DNA of 62,762 nucleotides from an uncultured Eubacteriales bacterium (GTDB lineage Bacteria > Bacillota > Clostridia > Christensenellales > CAG-917), in NCBI GenBank assembly GCA_900545885.1, contig URAF01000014.1, positions 1 through 62,762 of the forward strand, in the 5' to 3' direction. Within the stretch, counting starts at the first letter, position 1; every line of letters starts with the position of its first letter. The notes below the pieces were generated by a model. That model ran no database searches. It was not told where the DNA came from and saw only the letters and a list, made by a program, of their open reading frames with translations. This document shows, one piece after another, positions 52,065 through 60,448 of this stretch. A program made the translations under genes and the position numbers.

Positions 52065-54196
52065 ACGCTTCGCCCTCCTTGTCCGTCGTTCCCGTCCCTG
52101 TACAGCGAATCGATGAAATAACTGTGCTGAGATTTGAGTTCCTCCACGCTCGCCTTCTCCGTCGCGTATTCGAGATAACCGTCAAGTCCCACGGGCGCCT
52201 GCCTTGCCATATCGTCGAAATAGTCGGAAAAACAGTCGGTGGAAAACCGTCTGCTGTAAATCTTCTTGCTCATGAGGTAGTAGCGCTTCTTCTCCGTCTT
52301 TCCGTCCATTGTTCCGCGCTCCTTCTCGATTTTCAGCACGGAATACCCGAAGCGGTTGTAAATGCGGAGATTGCACCGCCACATAACCGCCACGAGCGAT
52401 TTCAGAATGTGCACGAGCAAAGTGTTGTCGCCCCTTCGGAAACGGAAGTCATAATAAAGAGACACGAACCGCTCGAACAGCCAGCGCGAAAGCGCGTCCT
52501 CGATTGTGTAAAAAGGAAGCGCAAGCCGTTGCTCGCCCGCGGACACGATATGCAGGATTTCGCAAAGGTCTCGCGCGTCCGCACCCCAGCTCTCCGGCCG
52601 CTGTTCGTCGGTGAACACCTTGATGAACGGAAAGTTGTCCACGGTCGCGGAGTGACGGCACATTTTGAGCCACGAATTGAAAAGGTCGTTCTTCTGGTTG
52701 GTCTCCCGCGTGCCCTTCTTCACCTCTTTGAGTTCGAGATTGTTGCCGCGCTCCTTACCCACTTCCGTAATCGCCACGACGCCGAATTCAAAACTGCCGC
52801 TGTGCGGATTGTTTTCAATCACCTTTTTGCCGAGCCGCAACGCGTCGAAGTCGAGAATATGCGCGTGTCTGCCTTCCGTTATGCCTTCTGGAAAGAAATC
52901 CGTCCGCCACACCGGAAAGTTGCCCGACGAGGAAATTTCGTTGTCCTCGCGCACGGAATAGTTGGACACGATAAGACTGCTCTCGATGACATACACGAAA
53001 TAGGCAAGCGCGTAAGTTTCCAACACCTCGAACAGTCCGCTGACTTTGAGCGCGTCGTTGAACTCCCCGCCGTAGCGCGCTATATCGTAACCGTAAAGCT
53101 GTGCGTCGACGTTGCAATTCCCAGTGTAGCGGTCGCGCTTCAACGCCACCCACTTTTTCACGGTGGCGAGGTTGTGAACGGTGCCGTGCTCCATACAGGC
53201 GCGCAGTTCGTCCTCAAAAGCAATCCACGGAAAATACGGCAGTTTCATGTCCGTGTCGCGCAGTATCTCGAACGCCCGCTGTCTGAACATTACTTCCTGC
53301 GACAGCACCATATCCGTTATCATCGTGGTTTTCTTTCTGCCCATACTTCCGCAAGTCATCGACACTATGGGAAGCTCGTTGATGAACCCGCAGTTGCGCG
53401 CCTCGAAATGACGGAGCCGCATAAGCGCAATCCTCTTTCGGAAACGGTCGAAAACCACCCACAGGAAAGGCGCGGCGCACCACCACGGGAAATCGGCGAA
53501 TATCACCTGCAAGTCCGCGACGAGTTTGCACACCTGCGTGTAAAGCGTGCCGAAATCGAACGACACGGCAAAGAAGAAATAGTACGCGAGCGCGCTCACC
53601 GCAATGCTTGCGAGATTGAGATTGAAAATCCATATCGCAATCCACAGCACGGCAATCCATCTGTGCTCGCGGAGAAACGCCGCATACTCCGTCACCGCCC
53701 TTTTCAACGGCTGATATGTCACCGCGGAAACGCGTTTGAAAACGGCAAGCGGAAGTGTGTCCTTGTTGTGCTTCGTGTTGTGCGAGGAATAGACCGCCCG
53801 CACCGCAATGGCGAGGAGCAGAATACAAGGCAGAACGACCGCAATCGCCTTGCCGAAACTGCCTGCGATAACGCCTGCGTGAGCGCACCATTCCCTGAAA
53901 TTTTCGCCGTCGAAAAACAAGGCGAAAAACGCCTTTGCCGAGGCGACGAAACCGTCGAAATCGAGGGGCAGAAACAAGCTCAAATCCATAACGGAAGAGG
54001 GCTCCGTAACTGTCGGCACGACGGAGTGTTCGATACCGAATATTTCGCAGAAATAGAACTTTACCGACACGAATAAGTCGCAAAAACATTCCGATATGCG
54101 AAGATATGATTTTTGAAAGACCAATGCGCCGAGCAGAATGAACCCCACGGTGATAAGCACCGTCAGGCAAATGTCAAATGCACGCCGTCTTGTCAT
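52061..54196 (-). CDS. Zot-like membrane ATPase (filamentous phage assembly candidate)
   Basis: The 711-residue protein has several N-terminal membrane helices (about residues 10-26, 108-134, 181-212, 234-250), then an ATPase-like domain starting IVSMTCGSMGRKKTTMIT at about 278. The P-loop reads G283-S-M-G-R-K-K289-T290, close to GxxGxGKT but with Lys in place of the last Gly. Later LNSW-type and SWGADARDLCEI segments follow. The family resemblance is to phage pI/Zot morphogenesis proteins, with helices unusually at the N-terminus. The start at 54196 follows GGAGGTGGCTT. Function by context. Confidence 0.6.
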   Translation of the reverse strand: MTRRRAFDICLTVLITVGFILLGALVFQKSYLRISECFCDLFVSVKFYFCEIFGIEHSVVPTVTEPSSVMDLSLFLPLDFDGFVASAKAFFALFFDGENFREWCAHAGVIAGSFGKAIAVVLPCILLLAIAVRAVYSSHNTKHNKDTLPLAVFKRVSAVTYQPLKRAVTEYAAFLREHRWIAVLWIAIWIFNLNLASIAVSALAYYFFFAVSFDFGTLYTQVCKLVADLQVIFADFPWWCAAPFLWVVFDRFRKRIALMRLRHFEARNCGFINELPIVSMTCGSMGRKKTTMITDMVLSQEVMFRQRAFEILRDTDMKLPYFPWIAFEDELRACMEHGTVHNLATVKKWVALKRDRYTGNCNVDAQLYGYDIARYGGEFNDALKVSGLFEVLETYALAYFVYVIESSLIVSNYSVREDNEISSSGNFPVWRTDFFPEGITEGRHAHILDFDALRLGKKVIENNPHSGSFEFGVVAITEVGKERGNNLELKEVKKGTRETNQKNDLFNSWLKMCRHSATVDNFPFIKVFTDEQRPESWGADARDLCEILHIVSAGEQRLALPFYTIEDALSRWLFERFVSLYYDFRFRRGDNTLLVHILKSLVAVMWRCNLRIYNRFGYSVLKIEKERGTMDGKTEKKRYYLMSKKIYSRRFSTDCFSDYFDDMARQAPVGLDGYLEYATEKASVEELKSQHSYFIDSLYRDGNDGQGGRSV

Positions 54197-54338
54197 AAGC
54201 CACCTCCGCAAGCGTTTTCAGAACGGGCAAAATCTGCCCTGCCGCAGACACTCGGCTACCCGTAAAAACGAGGTAGCCGATGAGTGCCGCAAACAACATA
54301 AGCGATATAACCGCTATTACCGTTTTTATTGTTCTCAC
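54174..54338 (-). CDS. 54-residue membrane protein, candidate small coat protein
   Basis: The 54-residue protein starts at GTG, overlapping the upstream stop as GTGA, with AGGAGAAACAAAAA as ribosome site. It has one hydrophobic helix (residues 7-26), then an amphipathic part with one Cys near the end. It overlaps the Zot-like gene by 23 bases. Position and size recall minor or major coat proteins of filamentous phages; no sequence match supports this. Confidence 0.6.
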   Translation of the reverse strand: MRTIKTVIAVISLMLFAALIGYLVFTGSRVSAAGQILPVLKTLAEVAYDKTACI

Positions 54339-56353
54339 TCTTTTTGTTTCTCCTTTTTCTTCTGCCTTTTGTTGCTCCTTTGAGCCTTGCAGTATGCGAC
54401 AAGTCTGAACGGCAGACTGACAATCCATACGATTGCGCGCGCTATCCAAGGAAGCAACGGTACGAGCAACACGATGAGCAGTATGCCGAGCAGAATACCG
54501 AGCAGAACCTTCCACCACGGGGTGTCGTCCGGCATTTGCACGGGCGGCGTCACCGCATTGACGATGTCGATGGGACTGGACACCACGGGAATGACCTTGT
54601 ACACGCCGTCCTTATTGAAGGTGAGCTGTATGATGTCGAAGTCGAAAAACACGCTTTCCCACGCCCTGTACGCCTGACCTTCCGTGTGTTTATCTGGCAG
54701 AACCGTGCGGAGTTCCATAATGTCCACCGCCGCCGAGTAATAGTCGCTGGTGGCAAACCTGAACAGCACGACCACCATTTCCTCGTCGTCTATACCGCTC
54801 ACCGTAACAGCGTCGCGGTAATAGTTTTTGAGGGCGGCCACATCGCTCGCGTTTACGAGAATCCTTTCCGCGATTTCCTCATCGCTGCCCTGCAAATCCT
54901 CTTCTTTCAAGGTGTATATGGGCGACACGACACGGCTGGATTCCTCTGGTATCTTTCCGAACATCGTGTCCCAGAGACCCCAGTTCATCCAGTTGTCCCA
55001 AAAGGACGGATTGCCCTCTTGCCAGCTCGAAAGCTTCTGCAAATCCACGTCGGCGTCGAAGTCGTAATAGCTGTACCCTTGCTGAATTTTGCCGTAATCG
55101 GTGTCAAGCTTGCGGTAGTCGTCTATGTCGCTCTCGAACAAATCCGCGCTTATCGTGCCGTCCTTTATCGGCAAGGTGCCGCCGTCGAAGGTTTTGTCGT
55201 AATTCTTTATGTACTCGTACAGCGCGTTGCTCTCCACGCCGCCTATCGACACGATGTCCGCATACGGGTCGTACTCGCTGATGTCGTTCACCTTGAACAG
55301 ATAGTAAAGCGTTTCGCACGCGGGGTGCAGATAATAGTCGCCGAGGTTCCAGCCCCACTTCGCCACCATCATTCCGCCGCCCCCGTCGCCCGCCTGTTGA
55401 CCGAGCGAAAGCACGGACGAGTCGCGGTTGTAGCCCATATATTTGCCGACATACGCCGCCGCCTGATTGTAAAAATCATGATTGCTCGTCACCACGATGT
55501 CCTTGGTCTTGTATTCGTACCACTCCGCCTTTATCCTTTGCAGTCTGCCGTAGGTATCGAAAAACCGCTTGGGCACTGCGAAGTACACCGTGTCGAGCTG
55601 ATTCTGATACCCCGCGCCTTTCGAGGAAGTCTTGGTGCGGTAAAAGGTGTGCCTGACGTCGAGCGACACGCTTTCGAGATACTCCACGGTGCTTGCGAGC
55701 GTACTCTTTGCCGAAGCGTCCGGCCCGTATCCCTGCGCGTAACCCGTGAATTTGAAAGTGCCGTTCACGGGATATTCCGTTGCGTTTCCCGCGCCGTAGG
55801 TCAGAAGCTCGATACCCGACACGTCGTATCTGCGCTCGTTGCTATTGACGCGCTCGGCGAAAGTCGTGCCGTTTATCTCCCTGTCCACCACCTTGAATTT
55901 GTAGAACAGGTTTTTGTAGTTGCTCTCGTCCGACTTGTCCAAGAACTGCAAGTCGAACTTCATGTAATCATTCGGGTTTCCGTCCCCGTCGTACGACACC
56001 GCCATCTGGATTTTGTTGCTCTTGCCGTTCGTCGAGAGGTTGAGCCCCTGCGGATTGTAGATATAGACGTAAAGCCCGTAGTTGCCCCTCATGTTCGCCT
56101 TGTACGAATAGCAATACTCAACGAAATTGATAACCTGCACCGTGCCGTTCTCGTTGTAGGGATAGTCCTTGATGTCAAACCCTTCCCCGCTCTCCGTGGA
56201 GGTGGTGAGGTCGTCCATAACGTCGGTTGTGTCGTAATTCAACGTGCCGCTGTCCGCAAACGCGACTTTCGGCGCCGCCGCAATGACGACGCCGAACGCG
56301 ATGACGAACACGACAACAAGCAACATCGCTTTGTAAGCCGTCGTTTCCGTCAA
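54335..56353 (-). CDS. Large surface/adsorption-type protein with signal peptide and C-terminal anchor
   Basis: The 672-residue protein starts at TTG overlapping the previous stop (TTGA), behind a perfect AGGAGGTGA. It has a signal peptide (residues 8-30, likely cut after AFA), a 560-residue extracellular part rich in Tyr, Asp and Gly, a Pro-rich TPPVQMPDDTPWW hinge, two hydrophobic segments at 600-640, and a very basic tail. This is the layout of a phage pIII-like adsorption protein or an anchored surface protein. No known fold was recognised. Confidence 0.6.
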   Translation of the reverse strand: MTETTAYKAMLLVVVFVIAFGVVIAAAPKVAFADSGTLNYDTTDVMDDLTTSTESGEGFDIKDYPYNENGTVQVINFVEYCYSYKANMRGNYGLYVYIYNPQGLNLSTNGKSNKIQMAVSYDGDGNPNDYMKFDLQFLDKSDESNYKNLFYKFKVVDREINGTTFAERVNSNERRYDVSGIELLTYGAGNATEYPVNGTFKFTGYAQGYGPDASAKSTLASTVEYLESVSLDVRHTFYRTKTSSKGAGYQNQLDTVYFAVPKRFFDTYGRLQRIKAEWYEYKTKDIVVTSNHDFYNQAAAYVGKYMGYNRDSSVLSLGQQAGDGGGGMMVAKWGWNLGDYYLHPACETLYYLFKVNDISEYDPYADIVSIGGVESNALYEYIKNYDKTFDGGTLPIKDGTISADLFESDIDDYRKLDTDYGKIQQGYSYYDFDADVDLQKLSSWQEGNPSFWDNWMNWGLWDTMFGKIPEESSRVVSPIYTLKEEDLQGSDEEIAERILVNASDVAALKNYYRDAVTVSGIDDEEMVVVLFRFATSDYYSAAVDIMELRTVLPDKHTEGQAYRAWESVFFDFDIIQLTFNKDGVYKVIPVVSSPIDIVNAVTPPVQMPDDTPWWKVLLGILLGILLIVLLVPLLPWIARAIVWIVSLPFRLVAYCKAQRSNKRQKKKEKQKE

Positions 56354-56949
56354 AACACAATCACCTCCTTGTCGAGCGTTATCTCGCACACCTCCTCGTA
56401 GGCGGAAAAGTGAACGGTCACGGTCGCCTCGGCGTTATAGGAAGTGATGACGAGGGAATACATATCGGCATATCCCTTGCCTTCGCAGTCTCCGATTTCG
56501 TTGTTCGGATACACGCCTTTCAACACATCGTCGACGCCGCCTTTCGGGGTTACGGTGAAAGACTCCTCGCCGTATTCGATGTCGAAGCCGCCCGTCAGAT
56601 TGGTTTCCGCCTGAAAGGAGTACGCCTGTCCGTCGAGGGTGAAATCGAAATCCTTGCCCTCGACCGCATGAGGCACAACCTTTACGCTGTAACCCGATAT
56701 ATCCCCGCCGAGAGAATTGAAAGCGTACTTCACGTCCACCTTCAAGGGCTTTTCGGGAGTTGCGTCGAACCCGCCCGCCGAGGACATAACGTCTTTCCCG
56801 TCGACGGTGACGTAGAAAGTTTTGAAATCGCTCGTGAATCCGCCCGTGAATCGGACTATTACGCCCACGACTCCCGCAAGAACCAAGACCGCTAAAATGA
56901 CCGCCACGATTTTCACTGCCGTTTTACCCGTCTGTTTTGCGGTTTTCAT
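56350..56949 (-). CDS. Membrane-anchored secreted protein of the phage-like operon
   Basis: The 199-residue protein has a basic N-terminus, one helix (residues 12-33) and an exported beta-rich part (GGDISGYSVKVVPHAVEG; YGEESFTVTPKGG). AAGGAGGGCGCGCT precedes the ATG. It ends in an overlap with the large surface protein gene. It may be a virion or host-envelope component. Confidence 0.6.
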   Translation of the reverse strand: MKTAKQTGKTAVKIVAVILAVLVLAGVVGVIVRFTGGFTSDFKTFYVTVDGKDVMSSAGGFDATPEKPLKVDVKYAFNSLGGDISGYSVKVVPHAVEGKDFDFTLDGQAYSFQAETNLTGGFDIEYGEESFTVTPKGGVDDVLKGVYPNNEIGDCEGKGYADMYSLVITSYNAEATVTVHFSAYEEVCEITLDKEVIVF

Positions 56950-56961
56950 AGCGCGCCCTCC

Positions 56962-58044
56962 TTAAAAGGTAATCGAGGACGGCGCAAGAGAAACGCTCGT
57001 GACGGTAGACTCGATGTCGATGTACAACAGCGCTTCCACTCCGCTGACCTTGTCCTCGACCAGCACATACCAACGGCAGTTGTCAGGGATACCGCCCGAA
57101 CGGGGGTCGGTGTAAGGGCTCTTGTAGGTGAAGCGGTAACCCGTGCGGGGATAGCCGTTGACGTAAGAGGACTCCGAGCTTATTGCGTTGACTTTGAGTA
57201 TGTCGCCTTCAACCGTCGCGGTGAGGAACTTTTCGGGCGTTATCGTGAGCGTTTCCTTTTCCTTGGTCACTTCGTGCGTGTAAGTGTAGGAACCCTCTTC
57301 GAGGTTGAACACTATCTCCTCGGTCGAAGCGATACTGCCGTTGACGATATACTCCTTCGTCATTATGAACCTGCCCTGTCCGCGTATTGCGGTAATCTCG
57401 AAGTCGCCGAATTTGGAGCCCACCGCACCGAGCGTGTTGCTGAGATTGAGAGCAATCTCGTTGGTCGTGCCGGCAGTCAGCACCACGCTGTCCGTGGTGG
57501 TCAGCTCCTCGCCGCCGTATGTAAATGACAGCGTTTCGGGAGTGCCCTCGAACATCACGAGGCAGGACGCCGTGTAGCCGCCGACGCGGGTGGTCGCGGT
57601 GACATACGCGCTTGCGCCCTCGAAACCTTTGTATGCGGTTACGGTTGCAGTCAACGCACCGTCGCTTTGAGGAGTGACGGAGAGATAATCGCCGACGTCC
57701 TCGCCTTCGAGCGGTACGCACCATGTGAGAGACCAATCTACGGATTTGTCGGGTGCGTCAACGGGCAACACGGTTGCCGTAATGGTTTTCGACACCGACT
57801 TCGCGCCGGTCTCGGGGTCTGATGCGGTAAAGGCAATTCCCGCCGAAAGCGTGACCGCCCCTTCCGTTGCTTCCGATACGTCCGTCACGCCGTCGCCGCT
57901 TCCGCCCTTCTCAGCCTCGTCGGCACTAGGGACGGCAAATATCAAAGCCGCCACCATACCGCCGAGCAATACCGCAATCAGCACGAAAACGATTACCCAC
58001 TTGACAGCGTCGGAACGCTTGTGTTCATAGAATTCGTTGTTCAT
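56962..58044 (-). CDS. Membrane-anchored Ig-like-domain protein of the phage-like operon
   Basis: The 360-residue protein has one N-terminal helix (residues 15-38) and an exported region with beta-sandwich-like repeats (AYVTATTRVGGYTASCLVMF; ending TVTSVSLAPSSITF) resembling bacterial Ig-like domains. The start at 58044 follows ACGGAGGTAAAA. It is the first gene after the central terminator. Ig-like domains are frequent on phage particles and cell surfaces; the role is unknown. Confidence 0.65.
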   Translation of the reverse strand: MNNEFYEHKRSDAVKWVIVFVLIAVLLGGMVAALIFAVPSADEAEKGGSGDGVTDVSEATEGAVTLSAGIAFTASDPETGAKSVSKTITATVLPVDAPDKSVDWSLTWCVPLEGEDVGDYLSVTPQSDGALTATVTAYKGFEGASAYVTATTRVGGYTASCLVMFEGTPETLSFTYGGEELTTTDSVVLTAGTTNEIALNLSNTLGAVGSKFGDFEITAIRGQGRFIMTKEYIVNGSIASTEEIVFNLEEGSYTYTHEVTKEKETLTITPEKFLTATVEGDILKVNAISSESSYVNGYPRTGYRFTYKSPYTDPRSGGIPDNCRWYVLVEDKVSGVEALLYIDIESTVTSVSLAPSSITF

Positions 58045-58060
58045 TTTTACCTCCGTTGTT

Positions 58061-58096
58061 TTTTCAAAACTGCGGCTTGATATGCTCAAGCCGCAG
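58061..58096 (-). terminator. Central terminator of the phage-like operon
   Basis: On the minus strand CTGCGGCTTGA and TCAAGCCGCAG pair over 11 perfect base pairs around a 5-base loop, followed by TTTTGAAAAAAC. It lies between the small putative ssDNA-binding gene and the surface-protein genes, so it would boost the upstream genes over the downstream ones. Confidence 0.85.
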
Positions 58097-58119
58097 TCGT
58101 AAAGTTGTCGTTCGTCGCT

Positions 58120-58479
58120 TTACGCTCTCTTAACGAGCATATTGAGCAGCGACTTGTCCGACGGTTTCGCGGGCTTCACGGTGCACTCGTACACCTCGCC
58201 GTCCTCGTCCCACGAACGCACTGCGTAGGTGTTGCCGCTGACGATTCTGCCCGTCGTTTCGTCTTTGATTTCGTAGGGTTTCGCAACCAGCGCCACACGG
58301 TTTTCCTCGCCGAACACGATGTCCAGCACGGCGTATCCGCCCTTGTCGGGAGGAGTGACCGCAACGCGCACGTCCTTGCCGCGTATGGTTCCGCTCACGA
58401 AATAGGAGAAGTATCTCCTTCCGTTCCTCTCATAGGGTTCTCTTTCGACGAAAACCTGTTCGCCTCTCGTATTCGTCAT
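58120..58479 (-). CDS. Small putative ssDNA-binding protein
   Basis: The 119-residue soluble protein has a beta-rich core (RRYFSYFVSGTIRGKDVRVA; YAVLDIVFGEENRVALVAKP) and a basic end (SLLNMLVKRA). Size, beta content and position directly before a strong terminator match phage gene V-type ssDNA-binding proteins, which are made in large amounts. No sequence signature proves it. AAAGGAGGACGAAAGAT precedes the ATG. Confidence 0.45.
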   Translation of the reverse strand: MTNTRGEQVFVEREPYERNGRRYFSYFVSGTIRGKDVRVAVTPPDKGGYAVLDIVFGEENRVALVAKPYEIKDETTGRIVSGNTYAVRSWDEDGEVYECTVKPAKPSDKSLLNMLVKRA

Positions 58480-58497
58480 ATCTTTCGTCCTCCTTTT

Positions 58498-58767
58498 TTA
58501 CTTGCCTCGCCTCTGCGAGTACTCCTTTGCCTCCGCTTTGCTCTTGCCTTCCGTGAGCGCCTTCTTGTACTTGTACATTCCGGCGTGGTCGGTCTGGCAT
58601 TGCAGATATCCCGAGCGTATGCCCGCTTCGTAGTCCGTCAGCTCCCTGCCCTCTTTGGGACCGTGCTGATGAACCTTGCTCCTGCGCTCGTCCGCGTATC
58701 CCTTCGCTCTCTTGGAAGGTACGGACCAGCGGCGTTTGTTGTACTTGCTGTTTTTGTCGGTAGCCAA
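58498..58767 (-). CDS. Small basic hypothetical protein
   Basis: The 89-residue, strongly basic protein (YNKRRWSVPSKRAKGYADER; ALTEGKSKAEAKEYSQRRGK) starts at TTG behind AGGAGG with 6-base spacing; no ATG of similar quality exists. Charge suggests nucleic-acid binding, without a recognised domain. Confidence 0.6.
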   Translation of the reverse strand: MATDKNSKYNKRRWSVPSKRAKGYADERRSKVHQHGPKEGRELTDYEAGIRSGYLQCQTDHAGMYKYKKALTEGKSKAEAKEYSQRRGK

Positions 58768-58980
58768 AATCTGCCTCCTGTTATTTTTTTGTGTGCCCGT
58801 GTTGCCGATAGCGAAGCCGTTTGCCCGTCTCGCCGATAGCACAGCTATTAAGTTGTTGTTTATGGTTTCGGACATTGTTGGAACACTCCGTTCCGTGCGA
58901 TATTCCGCGGTGAGTGGCCACTCTTGTCTTGCAAGTACCGCACGATTTGACCGCTGTTTCCTCTTGTCCGTTACCGTCTT

Positions 58981-59229
58981 TCAATCGACGTACACTCTCG
59001 CGTACATCGTGGTGGGAAGCCTCTTCCCGTCTATGTGCCTGCGACGGCAGAAAAGTATCTCGTACTCCCTGTCCCGCTCGGCAGTCCGCCTGAAAAAGGT
59101 GTCGTCGCTGAACACGACGTTGTTTTCCTCTCCGTCATAGCGGATACCGATTTTCTGCCTGACGATGAAATCCCTCGTCCTGTACACGTTGGTCGCACCG
59201 ACCACGAATTCCGGCACTCTGTCGTTCAT
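58981..59229 (-). CDS. Small hypothetical protein of the phage-like operon
   Basis: The 82-residue protein (MNDRVPEFVVGATNVYRTRD; REYEILFCRRRHIDGKRLPT) starts in an ATGA overlap with the upstream gene, with GGAACGGAG as ribosome site. No recognised domain. Confidence 0.65.
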   Translation of the reverse strand: MNDRVPEFVVGATNVYRTRDFIVRQKIGIRYDGEENNVVFSDDTFFRRTAERDREYEILFCRRRHIDGKRLPTTMYARVYVD

Positions 59230-59540
59230 ATCTCCGTTCCTCCTCTTTTTTCGATTTCGCCCTTGAAATACAGGCAAAGTTTCTGATTGATTTCCTTTAC
59301 GTACTGCGGCGAATAATTCCGCTCCTCCGCGAGCGACGACTGCGTTCTGCCGAGCACATACAACGACACATAGAAGTCGAACAACAACGGCGGTGCCTTT
59401 TCTGCTATGCGGTTGTACCTCTCCGCCTTGCCTACGACCTCGTGCCGCACCTGTATCTCGTTCGCCTTGTCGAAAATCCGTCGGTGGGTGTAGTAGTATC
59501 GGATTTCCTGCAAATCTTCCCTCACCTTTTCCAGCTTCAT
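59226..59540 (-). CDS. Sigma/RinA-like small regulator
   Basis: The 104-residue helical protein has a C-terminal HTH-like part (LGRTQSSLAEERNYSPQYVK) resembling sigma region 4 or phage ArpU/RinA activators. It overlaps the genes on both sides by 4 bases. It may activate the late genes of the element; this is inferred from size and place. Confidence 0.5.
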   Translation of the reverse strand: MKLEKVREDLQEIRYYYTHRRIFDKANEIQVRHEVVGKAERYNRIAEKAPPLLFDFYVSLYVLGRTQSSLAEERNYSPQYVKEINQKLCLYFKGEIEKRGGTEI

Positions 59541-59878
59541 TTGCCCGCCGTCCTTTTTCCGCCCGCCAGCGTGAATTGAGAAAGTATCGACTCCATGATT
59601 TCGGCGTCCTTCGCGGTCAGCCCCGCGGACAGCCTTTCGAGCAATTCCCTTTGCTTTTCGGTGAGATACCTTCTTCCGAGGCGGTACCCGTCGCGCACCC
59701 ACACGCCGCCGCCCGTACCCTTCGCCGTGAAAATCGGATAAGACAGAGAGAGTTCCTCGATGTCGTAGCAAATCGTTCTGCGCGACACGCCGAGTTCGAA
59801 CGCCAGATTGTCGATTGTGTCGAATTTGCGTTCGCACAGCTCTTCGATAAGCCGCATTCGGCGTTCGTTGGCTCTCAC
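59537..59878 (-). CDS. HTH_11/DeoR-like regulator
   Basis: The 113-residue protein has an N-terminal winged HTH (KFDTIDNLAFELGVSRRTIC) followed by a basic beta-wing region (GGGVWVRDGYRLGRRYLTEK) and a helical end. The GTG at 59878 follows AAAGGAGG with 8-base spacing; an earlier GTG overlaps that site. It heads the coupled gene series and probably regulates it. Confidence 0.75.
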   Translation of the reverse strand: MRANERRMRLIEELCERKFDTIDNLAFELGVSRRTICYDIEELSLSYPIFTAKGTGGGVWVRDGYRLGRRYLTEKQRELLERLSAGLTAKDAEIMESILSQFTLAGGKRTAGK

Positions 59879-59966
59879 CTGTCTCACCTCCTTTCCTTTG
59901 ATGGCTGAATGGTATTAGGTCAATATGCAAGGTTTTTGCACATTGGAAAAATTTTTTGAAGAAATA

Positions 59967-60017
59967 CAAAAAGCCCCGACAAACAGACTTCCGTTTGGAA
60001 ATCGTCTGTCGGGGCCT
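59967..60017 (-). terminator. Strong terminator before the phage-like operon
   Basis: On the minus strand GCCCCGACAGAC and GTCTGTTTGTCGGGGC pair in a long hairpin with one bulge, followed by TTTTTGTATTTC. It insulates the operon from the zinc-ribbon and LexA-like genes upstream. Confidence 0.85.
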
Positions 60018-60147
60018 CTCGTTTTCTCGGCTTAACCCGCGACTACTCGGCAATATGACCTGAAACGGGATTTACTTTTTCACGGTGCTTTTCCAACCGT
60101 CCGACCCGTTCCGTCGTTACGCCCTATTCGGTTTTATTCGTTCCTAC

Positions 60148-60342
60148 CTAATTACTTATTATCTCCCCTGGCGGCGCAATAACCTCTATGCGCTCCCGTC
60201 TTCTGCTCATTCGTTTGCTCACCATAACCAGCCCGCACTTTGGGCAACGGAGCTTGACGCAGTCCTTCTCGTTCCTGTATCCGGACACCTCGCTACCGCA
60301 ATTCACGCACCGCCTTCTCACGGGGTTCCAACTTTCCTGCAT
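60148..60342 (-). CDS. Small zinc-ribbon protein
   Basis: The 64-residue protein has two Cys pairs, CVNCG and CPKCG, spaced 19 residues apart (a zinc ribbon), then a basic VSKRMSRRRERIE stretch. Similar small proteins are common in Firmicutes mobile elements; the role is unknown. The start at 60342 (MQESWNPVRRR) is preferred; an upstream in-frame start lies seven codons earlier. Confidence 0.7.
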   Translation of the reverse strand: MQESWNPVRRRCVNCGSEVSGYRNEKDCVKLRCPKCGLVMVSKRMSRRRERIEVIAPPGEIISN

Positions 60343-60448
60343 AATCCATAATCCCTCCTTCACCGTTCACATAATCGTCAACAATATTTTTCTTAATCTC
60401 GACTTTACGCATACAAAACACACAATAAACTTCCGTTTTGTCGCAAAG

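Noticed and set aside
52001..56401. Two very long plus-strand open frames (about 690 codons each) opposite the Zot-like and surface-protein genes
   Set aside because: They are antisense shadows in GC-rich coding DNA, with His/Arg/Val-rich translations and no start signals. The minus-strand genes have ribosome sites and coupled overlaps.
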